NCBI RefSeq assembly: GCF_050589825.1
Contig: NZ_JBNGOZ010000012.1
Location: 74,384-138,383 of the forward strand
Direction: 5' to 3'
Length of the DNA: 64,000 nt
DNA from: Carboxylicivirga longa
GTDB lineage: Bacteria > Bacteroidota > Bacteroidia > Bacteroidales > Marinilabiliaceae
Below the pieces are notes generated by a model that saw only the letters and a program-made list of their open reading frames with translations, was not told where the DNA came from and ran no database searches. The first letter of the stretch is position 1, and each line of letters starts with the position of its first letter. Positions 27,401 to 34,926 of the stretch are shown here, one piece after another. The position numbers and the translations under genes were made by a program.

Positions 27401-27482
27401 CTTTCCCTTTGAGACCGTGATGGGTGAAAGAGAAAGGGAAGCATTGATGAAGCAAATACTGAATTTTTTTTATCAGAAATAA
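24465..27482 (+). CDS. Secreted amidase_3-like protein with golvesin and FN3 domains
   Basis: The product of about 1005 residues begins with a signal peptide (MKKYNPHIIVCIIACFMAG... to AQ). An N-terminal helix region (about 30-140) is followed by an amidase_3-like layout: HSHGWYY near 166, VFLPRERCLN near 240, FHTDAG near 485 and VPTMLLELLSHQN near 565, which would supply the zinc-binding His/Glu/His and catalytic Glu. A golvesin-type beta domain (about 255-375) is inserted between the first two pairs, and an FN3 domain (about 625-715) precedes a C-terminal domain of unknown type. Known relatives are often labelled xanthan lyase. It is the first gene of the salvage operon, so an N-acetylmuramoyl-L-alanine amidase role on peptidoglycan is inferred. 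Confidence 0.6.
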   Translation: MMKKYNPHIIVCIIACFMAGAINAQTVSDRSMESLLDTVLKKWSDPMPHQMHQGIAKLDSFVISRADSCINYYFNKTLSYRPWREATVSGFKKSLQSMQDSLVESYCVQVFSDGQTLESLIPNLFRKSDRIDTARLSKVDSGAKFVTRLEQPVFPQGLDGNHIALWHSHGWYYESKLDRWEWQRARLFGSVEDISPMMYVLPYLVPMLERAGANVFLPRERCLNPREVIVDSDRSTGKSFVQYNNKLKVFRQLGFAYKDTLYPSDNPFLMGSSHLFESGGGKVADFHADIPATGNYAVYVSYKHDRNNSTAVRYVVQHSGGSTSYLLNQSMGGNTWAYLGSHRFEKGREAVVEVHGRGRISVDAMRLGGGMGNVARRPANEVVPNQWSLRSQDDKKVKPAQVNPKQYSWKLSQRPRYMEAARYWLQYAGMPDTLVYSLNEGKNDYNDDYQSRGEWVDYLMGAPNGPTKWRAVKGLGLPIDLSFAFHTDAGVTPNDSVIGTLGIYSAARDSGYFPNGQSKLAGRDLSDIIQTQIVDDIRSLYKDDWTRRGLWDKQYSEAWRPNVPTMLLELLSHQNLADMKYGLDPHFRRDVSRAIYKGILKFMAMQERRDYCVQPLPVDHLAIGETKKGYELTWRPVIDTLEASATPTRYKVYRRVGKAGFDNGTIVNQPFYAIPKLKKGDIVSYKVTAINDGGESSASEVLSVGMARKRSETVLVVNGFDRIAAPAFVDEGDFAGVAWWDDQGVPDQYEYAYTGHQYDFNRQSPWLDDDSPGWGASYGNTEGKVIRGNNFDHVWVHGQAILAAGYSFISVSDEVFEDPEYDASSFKVVDIILGEERSTEVYKGRSPRYKIYTSAFMNKLCALTANKQHVLLSGAYVGSDIYLNKDTAAMDFAADVLRFKWRTNHASQSGNVYASDYALPYLKGQFEFNTEFSEEYYAVEAPDAIEPMGINAITAMRYGENNASAAVLYDGNYKTIVMGFPFETVMGEREREALMKQILNFFYQK

Positions 27483-27523
27483 AATAAAATATCTCTATAA
27501 TATAACGACTAAATCAAAATACA

Positions 27524-28978
27524 ATGAGTGAAAAAATAACCTGTATTCTTCCGTATTCAAATGCGGAAGAGATGAAGCCTACGCTGGAGGCATTTCAGAA
27601 GGAAAAGGCGGCAAACATTATAGTAGTTGCCAAAGAGGCTGTTCATGTGGAAGGGGCCACTGTAATGGTATCAGAAGGTGATTTGGGAGCCACAGCAACT
27701 TGGAAACAATTGCAAAAGCATATCACCGGTGATTTTGTGGCGGTTTATACCAAAGCGATGGCCTTGAATATTGGTATGAATGCCTTAGAACGCATGGCGC
27801 GATGCTGTGCCGATGCAGACGCCGGTATGGTGTATGCCGACTATTACGAAAAGAAGAACGGACAGCTGTCGGCACATCCCGTAATCGAATATCAGGAAGG
27901 GAGCCTTCGCGATGATTTTAATTTCGGCTCTTTATTGCTGTATAAGGCCAATGCTCTTAAAGCAGCGATTGAAGCAATGGATGCTGATTATAAGCATGCT
28001 GCCTTATATGATTTGCGCCTGCGCATATCACAGAACCACCGTCTCTTGCATCTCCCTGAACTGCTGTATACCGAAGTGGAGCTGGATACACGCAAGTCGG
28101 GAGAGAAGATGTTTGACTATGTGGATCCTCGTAATCGCGAGCGTCAGATTGAGATGGAAATGGCATGTACGGCTCATCTAAAGTCAGTGGGTGCTTATCT
28201 GAAGCCTGAATTTAAAAAGATTGAGTTCACTGCGTCCGACTTCCCGGTGGAAGCATCTGTTATTATTCCGGTGCGGAACCGCGAAAAAACCATTGGTGAT
28301 GCCATCGAATCTGTATTAAAGCAAAAAACAGATTTTTCTTTTAACCTGATTATTGTTGATAACCATTCAACGGATAAAACCTCTGAAATTATACGTTCTT
28401 TCAGTGATGAGCGCTTGATTCATATCATTCCCGAGCGTGATGATCTGGGAATTGGTGGCTGCTGGAATGTGGCGGTGGCCGATGCCCGCTGTGGTAAATT
28501 CGCCATCCAACTGGATAGTGATGACCTGTATATTGATGAGACCGTAATTGAACGTATTGTGAAAGCTTTCTATGAGCAAAATTGTGCCATGGTAGTGGGT
28601 AGTTACCAAATGGTGAACTTCAAGCTTGAAGAAATTCCTCCGGGATTAATCGATCACAAGGAGTGGACACCTGATAATGGACGAAACAATGCCTTGCGCA
28701 TCAATGGGCTGGGTGCTCCGCGTGCCTTTTATACACCGGTGCTGCGCGATGTAAAAGTGCCCAATACAAGCTATGGCGAAGATTATGCGCTGGGACTTAA
28801 TATCAGTCGTCACTATCAGATTGGTCGCATTTATGATCCGTTATACCTCTGTCGCCGCTGGGATGATAACTCAGATGCCTCGCTGGATATTAATAAGATG
28901 AATGCCCATAATTTCTATAAGGATAAAATCCGCACCATGGAGTTTATGGCACGTAAGCAGGTAGTTAATAGAAAGTAG
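27524..28978 (+). CDS. Glycosyltransferase family 2 with a degenerate extra domain
   Basis: The 484-residue protein has no signal peptide or membrane segment. Residues 1-225 look like a degenerate GT-A domain (ILPYSNAEEMKP..., without a DxD), and residues 235-480 are a normal GT2 domain with ASVIIPVRNREKTIGDAIESVL, the Asp pair in IQLDSDDLYID and a C-terminal GEDYALGL that carries the usual acceptor-site acid. The donor is probably a UDP- or GDP-sugar. Its presence inside a peptidoglycan salvage operon is unexpected: an acceptor of imported muropeptide or a capsule/wall precursor are both possible, and neither is shown. Confidence 0.8.
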   Translation: MSEKITCILPYSNAEEMKPTLEAFQKEKAANIIVVAKEAVHVEGATVMVSEGDLGATATWKQLQKHITGDFVAVYTKAMALNIGMNALERMARCCADADAGMVYADYYEKKNGQLSAHPVIEYQEGSLRDDFNFGSLLLYKANALKAAIEAMDADYKHAALYDLRLRISQNHRLLHLPELLYTEVELDTRKSGEKMFDYVDPRNRERQIEMEMACTAHLKSVGAYLKPEFKKIEFTASDFPVEASVIIPVRNREKTIGDAIESVLKQKTDFSFNLIIVDNHSTDKTSEIIRSFSDERLIHIIPERDDLGIGGCWNVAVADARCGKFAIQLDSDDLYIDETVIERIVKAFYEQNCAMVVGSYQMVNFKLEEIPPGLIDHKEWTPDNGRNNALRINGLGAPRAFYTPVLRDVKVPNTSYGEDYALGLNISRHYQIGRIYDPLYLCRRWDDNSDASLDINKMNAHNFYKDKIRTMEFMARKQVVNRK

Positions 28979-28983
28979 AAATA

Positions 28984-29082
28984 AGTCCGGAGTGAAAAGG
29001 TGAGCGCAGAGCCATTCAGTCGGTGACCATAAGTATCGTGTAAATGTCACCTCCTGAATAGGAATACAGCCTTACTTGGACT
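28984..29082 (+). other. Long imperfect hairpin in the GT2-DUF4922 gap (possible structured RNA or small mobile repeat)
   Basis: Inner arms: CCATTCAG-TC-GGTGAC (29012-29027) pairs with GTCACC-TC-CTGAATAGG (29046-29062) around an 18-base loop. Outer arms: AGTCC (28984-28988) with GGACT (29078-29082), plus AAGG/CCTT. Nothing in it resembles a known riboswitch. Confidence 0.5.
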
Positions 29083-29105
29083 CAATTAATAACCAAGCTG
29101 AAAAT

Positions 29106-29189
29106 AGCTATCAGCGAAAGGCGGGTAGCTATCAGCTAACATAAAGCAAGCTGCCACTAGCTTATCGCTAGTGACTAGCTTCCAGAAGC
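29106..29189 (+). repeat. Degenerate 7-bp-period tract (AGCTATC-type)
   Basis: AGCTATC occurs at 29106 and 29127, exactly 21 bases apart, with AGCGAAA, GGCGGGT and AGCTAAC in the same 7-base phase. Further to the right ACTAGCT, AGTGACT and AGAAGCT keep the period with some slippage. Not coding. Confidence 0.6.
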
Positions 29190-29196
29190 TTGACAA

Positions 29197-30141
29197 ATGA
29201 ATATTTCTCTCAAAACCAAAAAACTTATTGAGCACCAGGTTCTAAATTGGAGCCTGGCTGCCAATAACTACGCCGACCTTGAAAAGGTTCAGACCAAAAG
29301 TGTTACGCTGGTAGGAGGCAGCACTGTTAAGGTGCAGTTTAATCCCGGACGTATCCGCTCATCGGCGGCTAAAGTCGATGCGCAATCCATTCAGGAACGT
29401 CCCTGTTTTCTCTGTGAGAAAAATCGCCCGGCCGAACAGGAAGGGGTTGATATTGATGATTATACTATCTTGATTAATCCTTTTCCAATATTTCCGGAGC
29501 ACCTTACCGTTCCGCACCAGCAACATACCTTACAGTTGATTGCGCCTTATTTCCCTTCGATGCTGAAGCTAGCAAGGGAGTTAGATGAGTTTACCCTGTT
29601 TTACAACGGACCCAAGTGTGGTGCCTCAGCCCCGGATCACTTCCATTTTCAGGCGGGTATAAAAGGATTTATGCCCGTTGAAAAAGATTTCAGGGAAGCA
29701 ACGTATGCACAGCTTATTGGAGTGCAGAATAATGTGAAAGTGTTTAACTGGCATGGCTATCAGCGGGGCGTTATTACATTTTCAAGTGAGAATGCCGAGG
29801 CCATTGCCAACCTTTTCACCCATTTACACCAACTGTTGTGGGCGAATCAGAAGGAGGAGGTGGAGCCAATGCTAAATGTTTTGGCTTACAATGAGAATGA
29901 GGAATATGTAGTGCATGTATTCCCTCGTATTTTGCACCGTCCGTCGTGTTATTTTGCCCAGGGCGATGCGCAATTACTGATAAGTCCGGCTTCTGTAGAT
30001 ATGGGGGGAGTGTTTATCACGCCACGTCCGGAGGACTTTGAGAAGATCAATGCCGGCCATGTAGCTGATATTTTAAGTCAAGTCTGCATGCATGAAGATG
30101 ATTGTTTGAAATTATTGAAAGAACTATTAAAATGCTGTTAG
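29197..30141 (+). CDS. DUF4922 protein, GalT/Ap4A-phosphorylase-like (HIT superfamily)
   Basis: The 314-residue soluble protein contains RPCFLCEKNRPAEQ near residue 68 (a Cys pair as in the GalT-type zinc site), LINPFPIFPEHLTVPHQQHT near 90-108 and FYNGPKCGASAPDHFHFQAG near 135-155, matching the HIT-superfamily active site (H-phi-H-phi-Q) with its preceding Gly/Ala-rich loop. Members transfer or cleave nucleotidyl groups through a histidine intermediate. Its place in a MurNAc salvage operon suggests nucleotidyl transfer to a sugar-1-phosphate or phosphorolysis of a dinucleotide, but no substrate is known. Confidence 0.75.
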   Translation: MNISLKTKKLIEHQVLNWSLAANNYADLEKVQTKSVTLVGGSTVKVQFNPGRIRSSAAKVDAQSIQERPCFLCEKNRPAEQEGVDIDDYTILINPFPIFPEHLTVPHQQHTLQLIAPYFPSMLKLARELDEFTLFYNGPKCGASAPDHFHFQAGIKGFMPVEKDFREATYAQLIGVQNNVKVFNWHGYQRGVITFSSENAEAIANLFTHLHQLLWANQKEEVEPMLNVLAYNENEEYVVHVFPRILHRPSCYFAQGDAQLLISPASVDMGGVFITPRPEDFEKINAGHVADILSQVCMHEDDCLKLLKELLKCC

Positions 30142-30155
30142 GAGCTGGCGACTAC

Positions 30156-30245
30156 TAGTAAGTTCTGAAAGTTGCATTATCATTAAGTTTTTAGGGAACG
30201 CTTCTTTATAAACATCTTAGGAAAGAGAACCGTTCCCTAAAACTT
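30156..30245 (+). repeat. 90-bp palindromic intergenic repeat, copy A
   Basis: Begins TAGTAAGTTCTGAAAGTT and ends CCGTTCCCTAAAACTT. The right two thirds form an imperfect inverted repeat with arms 30185-30207 and 30222-30245. A second copy of identical length (49066-49155) matches at about 77 of 90 positions by eye. Confidence 0.8.
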
Positions 30246-30351
30246 ATTAAACGCTCTACTAGCTTAAGAAACTGAGAGATAAATTTAAAAGAAACCTTAG
30301 CTTCGATGTAAAGTCCGGCATTTAACAGCAAAGCACGCTAATATCTAATCT

Positions 30352-31257
30352 ATGACGAATCCAATAACCCAATTTCAAGCCACAGATATACCTGAACTAG
30401 CGCGTTTTTTGAACGCCTCTTGGGAGTATGACACAATAACAGAAACCTTACTCGAAGAAAAGTTGCAAGGCGATCCTTACTGGCTGCCCGAAGCAACATT
30501 TGTTTATCGGAAAGGCAATCGTATTGTTGGCTTTATGCAAGGTGTGATGCGCGATATAAGAGGCACGCGCTATGCCTATATCAAGCTAATGGCTGTAACT
30601 GCAGAAGAGCGCAGGCAAGGGATTGCAACAGCTTTGTACGATCGTATTGAAAAGGTATTTGTGGATGCAGCGGCCGATGTAGTGCGTATCTACGATGTGC
30701 CCCTTAATTATTTTATGCCGGGCATTGATCCACGTTATACACCCGCTCTTTGTTGGGCCATGCGTAAAGGTTTTGTACGCTTTAGCGATACCGCTAATTT
30801 GTTGGTTGATTTGAACCAGGATTGGAATATGAGCCCTAGAGAACTGGCGCTGCGAGACGAGAATATTGAAGTGCGCCGTGCTAATCCTGATGATAAACAA
30901 GCTGTTCTTGATTTTATTAAAGACGAATGGCAGCTGTGGAGCAATGAGGTGGAGATGGCTTTTGCCAATGCAGTACCATCCATTCACATTGCCTTGCTCA
31001 AAGGGGAGGTGAAAGCATTTTCGGCACATAACGCCAATAATAAAGGCACCGGTTGGTTTGGTCCCATGGGAACGCATCCTGATCTGAGGGGCAAAGGCAT
31101 GGGAGCCATTTTGTTAAAGCGATGCCTGCAGGATATGAAAAACATGGGGTTGTCGCATTCAGTTATTCCGTGGGTGGGTCCCATTGACTTCTATGCCTGG
31201 CACGCTAATGCTCGCGTGGATCGTGTTTTTTGGCGCTTCGAAAAGAAACTAAAGTAG
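30352..31257 (+). CDS. Tandem GNAT acetyltransferase
   Basis: The 301-residue protein carries two GNAT domains. The first (about 1-150) shows MAVTAEERRQGIATALYDRIEKV, a clear acetyl-CoA pyrophosphate-binding loop (R/Q-x-x-G-x-A). The second (about 165-300) has MGTHPDLRGKGMGAILLKRCLQDM, also with an intact loop. Both therefore look active. The protein is cytoplasmic by sequence. In this operon it may acetylate a salvaged amino sugar or a peptide amine; the acceptor is unknown. Confidence 0.8.
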   Translation: MTNPITQFQATDIPELARFLNASWEYDTITETLLEEKLQGDPYWLPEATFVYRKGNRIVGFMQGVMRDIRGTRYAYIKLMAVTAEERRQGIATALYDRIEKVFVDAAADVVRIYDVPLNYFMPGIDPRYTPALCWAMRKGFVRFSDTANLLVDLNQDWNMSPRELALRDENIEVRRANPDDKQAVLDFIKDEWQLWSNEVEMAFANAVPSIHIALLKGEVKAFSAHNANNKGTGWFGPMGTHPDLRGKGMGAILLKRCLQDMKNMGLSHSVIPWVGPIDFYAWHANARVDRVFWRFEKKLK

Positions 31258-31273
31258 GCGGGTATTCTGATAG

Positions 31274-31391
31274 CTCCGGACTCTGGACCATCGGCTTCAG
31301 GATCTTTAAAATGTAAATCAGGCACTTTGCACTAGGCACTAATCATATTGTAAACTCAGCTTCGGACTCCGGACTTCCGGTCTTCGGACTA
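31274..31391 (+). repeat. Degenerate 7-bp-period tracts (CTCCGGA, TTTGCAC and CTTCGGA types)
   Basis: Three blocks: CTCCGGA-CTCTGGA-CCATCGG-CTTCAGG (31274-31301), CAGGCAC-TTTGCAC-TAGGCAC (31319-31339) and CTTCGGA-CTCCGGA-CTTCCGG (31360-31380) then TCTTCGGA. Each keeps a 7-base period. The last block ends 12 bases before the SpoIID-like gene. Confidence 0.65.
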
Positions 31392-31402
31392 AAGAAAATA
31401 TC

Positions 31403-32734
31403 ATGGAAAAAATCCCTGTAATACATGTAGGTATTCAGTTTAAAGAATCTATAGAATTCACCCTGCATGGCGCACACACAAGCAATGCGGGTATTGCGCT
31501 TAATGGCAGATACAAGGTCAAACGCGTTAAAGGTGGTCTTGAGCTTAGTAATGGTCATGATCGTATTAGCCTGCCTTCAGGCTCACTTATTAAGCCACAG
31601 GATAATGATGCATTTTTTACGCTTCATGATGTTACCATTGGCATTAATTTTCATTGGGAGCGGGATGAAGATCAGTCTTTCAAAGGAGCCTTGAAGCTTT
31701 TGGTAGATAAGGACCTTATCAACGCCATCAATGTATTGCCTGTTGAGGACTATTTGATGAGTGTGATTTCTTCTGAGATGAGCGCCACATCATCCCTTGA
31801 ACTTTTGAAGGCCCATGCGGTAATTTCGCGCAGTTGGTTGCTGGCCCAAATACAGAAAAATGAAAATATAAAGCAGAAAAATGATGAATATCAGTCTGTT
31901 TTTGAGTCTGACACGGAGTTTATAAAATGGTACGATCGTGAGGATCATCATCATTTCGATGTGTGTGCTGATGATCATTGTCAGCGTTATCAGGGTATTA
32001 CAAGGGCCAATACGCCGGAGGTGGTTAAGGCTGTACGTGCCACCTGGGGTGAGGTACTCTTGTATGATGACGCTATCTGTGATGCACGATTCTCAAAATG
32101 CTGTGGTGGCATGGTCGAGCAGTTCGAAAATGTGTGGGAGCCAGTTAATCATCCCTATCTTCAGGCTTTTGTGGATAATGAGCGTAATCCAGAGGGCTTT
32201 AAGTTGGACTTGAAAAAGGAAGATAATGCCGAAAAGTGGATGCGTGGTGCCCCCGTTGCTTATTGTAATACCAATGATCATGCGGTATTGTGCCAGGTGC
32301 TGAATGACTATGATCAGGAAACCAATGATTTTTATCGCTGGAAAGTGAGCTATACGCAGAAGGAAGTGAGTGAGTTGCTTGCCAAGAGAACGGGCATCGA
32401 CTTTGGTATAATACAGGACATGGTACCTGTAGAGCGGGGCGATTCAGGTCGTTTAATAAAGCTTAAAATTATAGGTGATAAAAAAACGATGGTAATTGGT
32501 AAGGAGTTGGAGATTCGTAAAGCCTTGTCCGAATCGCATCTGTATAGTTCCGCTTTTATCATTGAGAAATCAGAGACCAACGGCGAAATCAACTTTACAC
32601 TTGTGGGTGCCGGTTGGGGGCATGGTGTTGGTCTTTGTCAGATAGGAGCGGCTGTGATGGGAGCTAAAGGATATGATTACAACGCCATCTTAATGCATTA
32701 TTTTAGAGGAGCAGAGTTGAAGAGAAAATATTAA
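31403..32734 (+). CDS. SpoIID/LytB-domain protein without an export signal
   Basis: The 443-residue protein contains the SpoIID core: NVLPVEDYLMSVISSEMSA near 110-128, in which the Glu of SSEM (about 125) matches the catalytic Glu of SpoIID, then LELLKAHAVISRSW, and at the C-terminus GAGWGHGVGLCQIGAAVMG with GYDYNAILMHYFRG. Relatives are lytic transglycosylases acting on peptidoglycan without stem peptides. Here the N-terminus (MEKIPVIHVGIQFKE) has no signal peptide or membrane segment, so the enzyme should act in the cytoplasm, on imported denuded glycan fragments. Upstream of the core a Cys-rich insert (DVCADDHCQR..., KCCGG) may bind a metal. Confidence 0.8.
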   Translation: MEKIPVIHVGIQFKESIEFTLHGAHTSNAGIALNGRYKVKRVKGGLELSNGHDRISLPSGSLIKPQDNDAFFTLHDVTIGINFHWERDEDQSFKGALKLLVDKDLINAINVLPVEDYLMSVISSEMSATSSLELLKAHAVISRSWLLAQIQKNENIKQKNDEYQSVFESDTEFIKWYDREDHHHFDVCADDHCQRYQGITRANTPEVVKAVRATWGEVLLYDDAICDARFSKCCGGMVEQFENVWEPVNHPYLQAFVDNERNPEGFKLDLKKEDNAEKWMRGAPVAYCNTNDHAVLCQVLNDYDQETNDFYRWKVSYTQKEVSELLAKRTGIDFGIIQDMVPVERGDSGRLIKLKIIGDKKTMVIGKELEIRKALSESHLYSSAFIIEKSETNGEINFTLVGAGWGHGVGLCQIGAAVMGAKGYDYNAILMHYFRGAELKRKY

Positions 32735-32736
32735 AA

Positions 32737-32771
32737 GACTGAAGACAGAGGGCAGGAGACACAGTAAGAAG
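32737..32771 (+). repeat. Degenerate 7-bp-period tract (GACTGAA-type)
   Basis: GACTGAA-GACAGAG-GGCAGGA-GACACAG-TAAGAAG runs in one 7-base phase, directly after the SpoIID-like gene's stop. Confidence 0.55.
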
Positions 32772-32827
32772 TATTGAAGTTGATTATTGCGCTTCAGTCC
32801 TTATACTTCATCATTAAGCATATTATT

Positions 32828-34117
32828 ATGAAACAAAAATCCCCCTGGGCCTGGGTGCCCTCCTTATATTTTGCCGAAGGAATACCCTATGTTGTGGTTA
32901 TGACGCTGGCTGTTATCATGTACAAAAAGTTGGATATTTCCAATACTGATATTGCTTTATACACCTCGTGGTTATATTTGCCTTGGGTAATAAAGCCATT
33001 TTGGAGTCCCATTGTGGATACCATTAAAAGTAAGCGATGGTGGATTGTTACCATGCAACTATTGATAGGCGCGGGACTGGCCGGTATTGCCTTTACTATT
33101 CCTACAGCATTTTTCTTTCAGTCCACGCTGGCCTTTTTCTGGTTGCTGGCTTTTAGTTCAGCTACCCACGATATTGCTGCCGATGGCTTTTATATGTTTG
33201 GCATGGATGAGAGTAAGCAAGCTTATTTTATTGGTATTCGCAGTACCTTTTATCGCTTGTCGATGATAGCTGGTCAGGGGCTTTTGGTTTTTTTGGCTGG
33301 TCAGCTGGAAGAGATGACGCTGTTTGGAAATGAAGGGCCAAGTGTTCCACTGGCGTGGTCATTAACCTTCTATATTATTACGGGAATGTTTTTGCTGTTT
33401 GCACTCTATCATAAGTTTGCCTTGCCCCACCCACCCGACGATCAGGATCGTGAGGTGAAGTCCTTCAATGATGTGCTGCGTGATTTTGGGCATACTTTTA
33501 AATCATTTTTTACTAAGAAGGATATTTGGGTAATTATGGGTATGTTGCTGTTTTACCGTCTGGGTGAGTCGCAGCTTGTTAAAATGGCATCTCCCTTTTT
33601 GCTGGACGCACGTGAAGTGGGCGGACTGGGCTTAAGCACCAGTCAGGTGGGTATAGTATATGGTACATTTGGTGTTATTTTTCTTACTATCGGAGGTATA
33701 TTGGGTGGTTTGGTGGCCTCGCGTAAAGGCTTGAAATACTGGCTGTGGCCCATGGTAATCGCCATTAACCTGCCCAACCTCATGTATATTTATCTGTCCT
33801 ATGCCTTGCCCGAATCATTTGTAATGGTGAGTATTGCCGTGGCTATTGAGCAGTTTGGCTATGGTTTTGGTTTTACAGCATATATGCTCTATCAAATATA
33901 TGTTTCGGAAGGTCAGCATAAAACGGCCCATTTTGCCTTTTGCACAGGTTTAATGGCTTTGGGTATGATGATACCCGGTATGATATCCGGATGGGTACAG
34001 GAGATGATTGGCTACCAACATTTCTTTATCTGGGTAATGCTCTGCACCATTCCAAGCTTTGTTATGGTAAAGCTGGTGAAAGTAAATCCTACTTTTGGAA
34101 TAAAAAAGGCAAATTAA
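32828..34117 (+). CDS. AmpG-like MFS muropeptide permease
   Basis: The 429-residue polytopic protein (about 12 membrane segments) begins MKQKSPWAWVPSLYFAEGIPYVVVMTLAVIM and has SSATHDIAADGFYMFGMDE, the AmpG-family signature in the first half. AmpG proteins import anhydro-muropeptides or MurNAc-containing disaccharides across the inner membrane by proton symport. It is the last gene of the salvage operon and would supply substrate for the SpoIID-like enzyme, kinase and MurQ. The ATG at 32828 is preferred to the upstream TTG at 32774. Confidence 0.85.
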   Translation: MKQKSPWAWVPSLYFAEGIPYVVVMTLAVIMYKKLDISNTDIALYTSWLYLPWVIKPFWSPIVDTIKSKRWWIVTMQLLIGAGLAGIAFTIPTAFFFQSTLAFFWLLAFSSATHDIAADGFYMFGMDESKQAYFIGIRSTFYRLSMIAGQGLLVFLAGQLEEMTLFGNEGPSVPLAWSLTFYIITGMFLLFALYHKFALPHPPDDQDREVKSFNDVLRDFGHTFKSFFTKKDIWVIMGMLLFYRLGESQLVKMASPFLLDAREVGGLGLSTSQVGIVYGTFGVIFLTIGGILGGLVASRKGLKYWLWPMVIAINLPNLMYIYLSYALPESFVMVSIAVAIEQFGYGFGFTAYMLYQIYVSEGQHKTAHFAFCTGLMALGMMIPGMISGWVQEMIGYQHFFIWVMLCTIPSFVMVKLVKVNPTFGIKKAN

Positions 34118-34193
34118 AACATTGTTTGTTTGTGTGTAAAAGGAAAGCTGCATCCTTCGGGGTGTGGCTTTCTTTGCTTTGTTGTTTGTCATT

Positions 34194-34889
34194 CTACTCA
34201 AAGTCAAAGCAAACATAGCCCCGTGCCCGCCATACCTCCATCACGCTTTGACAAGGCAGGCTATAAGGGTCAAATAAGGGATTATCCGATTTTAGCTCCA
34301 ATAAACCTTCCTCTGTTTTATGCAGCCGTTTAAAAACAACGCCTTCTTCGCGGGTAATAACAATGTGGGGTTCGCCCCATTTTAGTTGTTCCCAGTTTTG
34401 GGTGTATTCGCAAATGATGTAAGCGCCATGCTTGATGGGAAGCATGCTGTCGCCTTCAATCTGAAACACCCGATAAGTTTGGTGTTGCGATAATTCGGCA
34501 AAAGGAAGTGAAAAACGGGGGAGGTCAGCGATAAATTCGGCATCGGCATAGCCTGCTGTATAGCCAGCCGCAGCTTTTACCGGTACCAGCGATACATGCT
34601 CGGCATCACTTTGTTCATCCACCACAATGGGGAGGATTCTGATTTTCTCACCTTTCAGGTGTTCCGGTGTTTCTTTGTCTGCTTTTTGCAGATCAATGTA
34701 CAGTAGTTCGTCAATTGTCCGTTTGTAGACCTCAATTATTTTTTCAAGACTTGATAGCTTGGGTTGCGACTGCCCCTTTTCCCACTTGCGGTAGGTAGAT
34801 AGGGTAATTTTTAACTGACTAGCCGCCTGACGTTGCGACCAGTTTTTTAGCTGTCGTAAATAAATTATGTTACTTGATATTTGGTGCAT
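34194..34889 (-). CDS. XRE-S24 family transcriptional regulator (LexA/CI-like)
   Basis: The 231-residue protein has an N-terminal HTH (about 5-60) and a C-terminal S24 serine peptidase domain with the Ser in FQIEGDSMLPIKHG and the Lys in GVVFKRLHK. An Ala-Gly cleavage site lies in the hinge (KAAAGYTAG). Such proteins self-cleave upon RecA-type or other activation and de-repress targets. It is not next to the prophage and could be a host stress regulator or a relic of another element. A -7 box TACTTTTG lies upstream on the minus strand. Confidence 0.85.
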   Translation of the reverse strand: MHQISSNIIYLRQLKNWSQRQAASQLKITLSTYRKWEKGQSQPKLSSLEKIIEVYKRTIDELLYIDLQKADKETPEHLKGEKIRILPIVVDEQSDAEHVSLVPVKAAAGYTAGYADAEFIADLPRFSLPFAELSQHQTYRVFQIEGDSMLPIKHGAYIICEYTQNWEQLKWGEPHIVITREEGVVFKRLHKTEEGLLELKSDNPLFDPYSLPCQSVMEVWRARGYVCFDFE

Positions 34890-34918
34890 TTGTGGATAAG
34901 GTGTTTTAAAATCCGGCG

Positions 34919-34926
34919 CAAAAGTA
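34919..34926 (-). promoter_or_regulatory. -7 element TACTTTTG of the S24 regulator
   Basis: Exact TAnnTTTG match on the minus strand, 30 bases before the start codon. No -33 TTG at the right distance. Confidence 0.45.
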
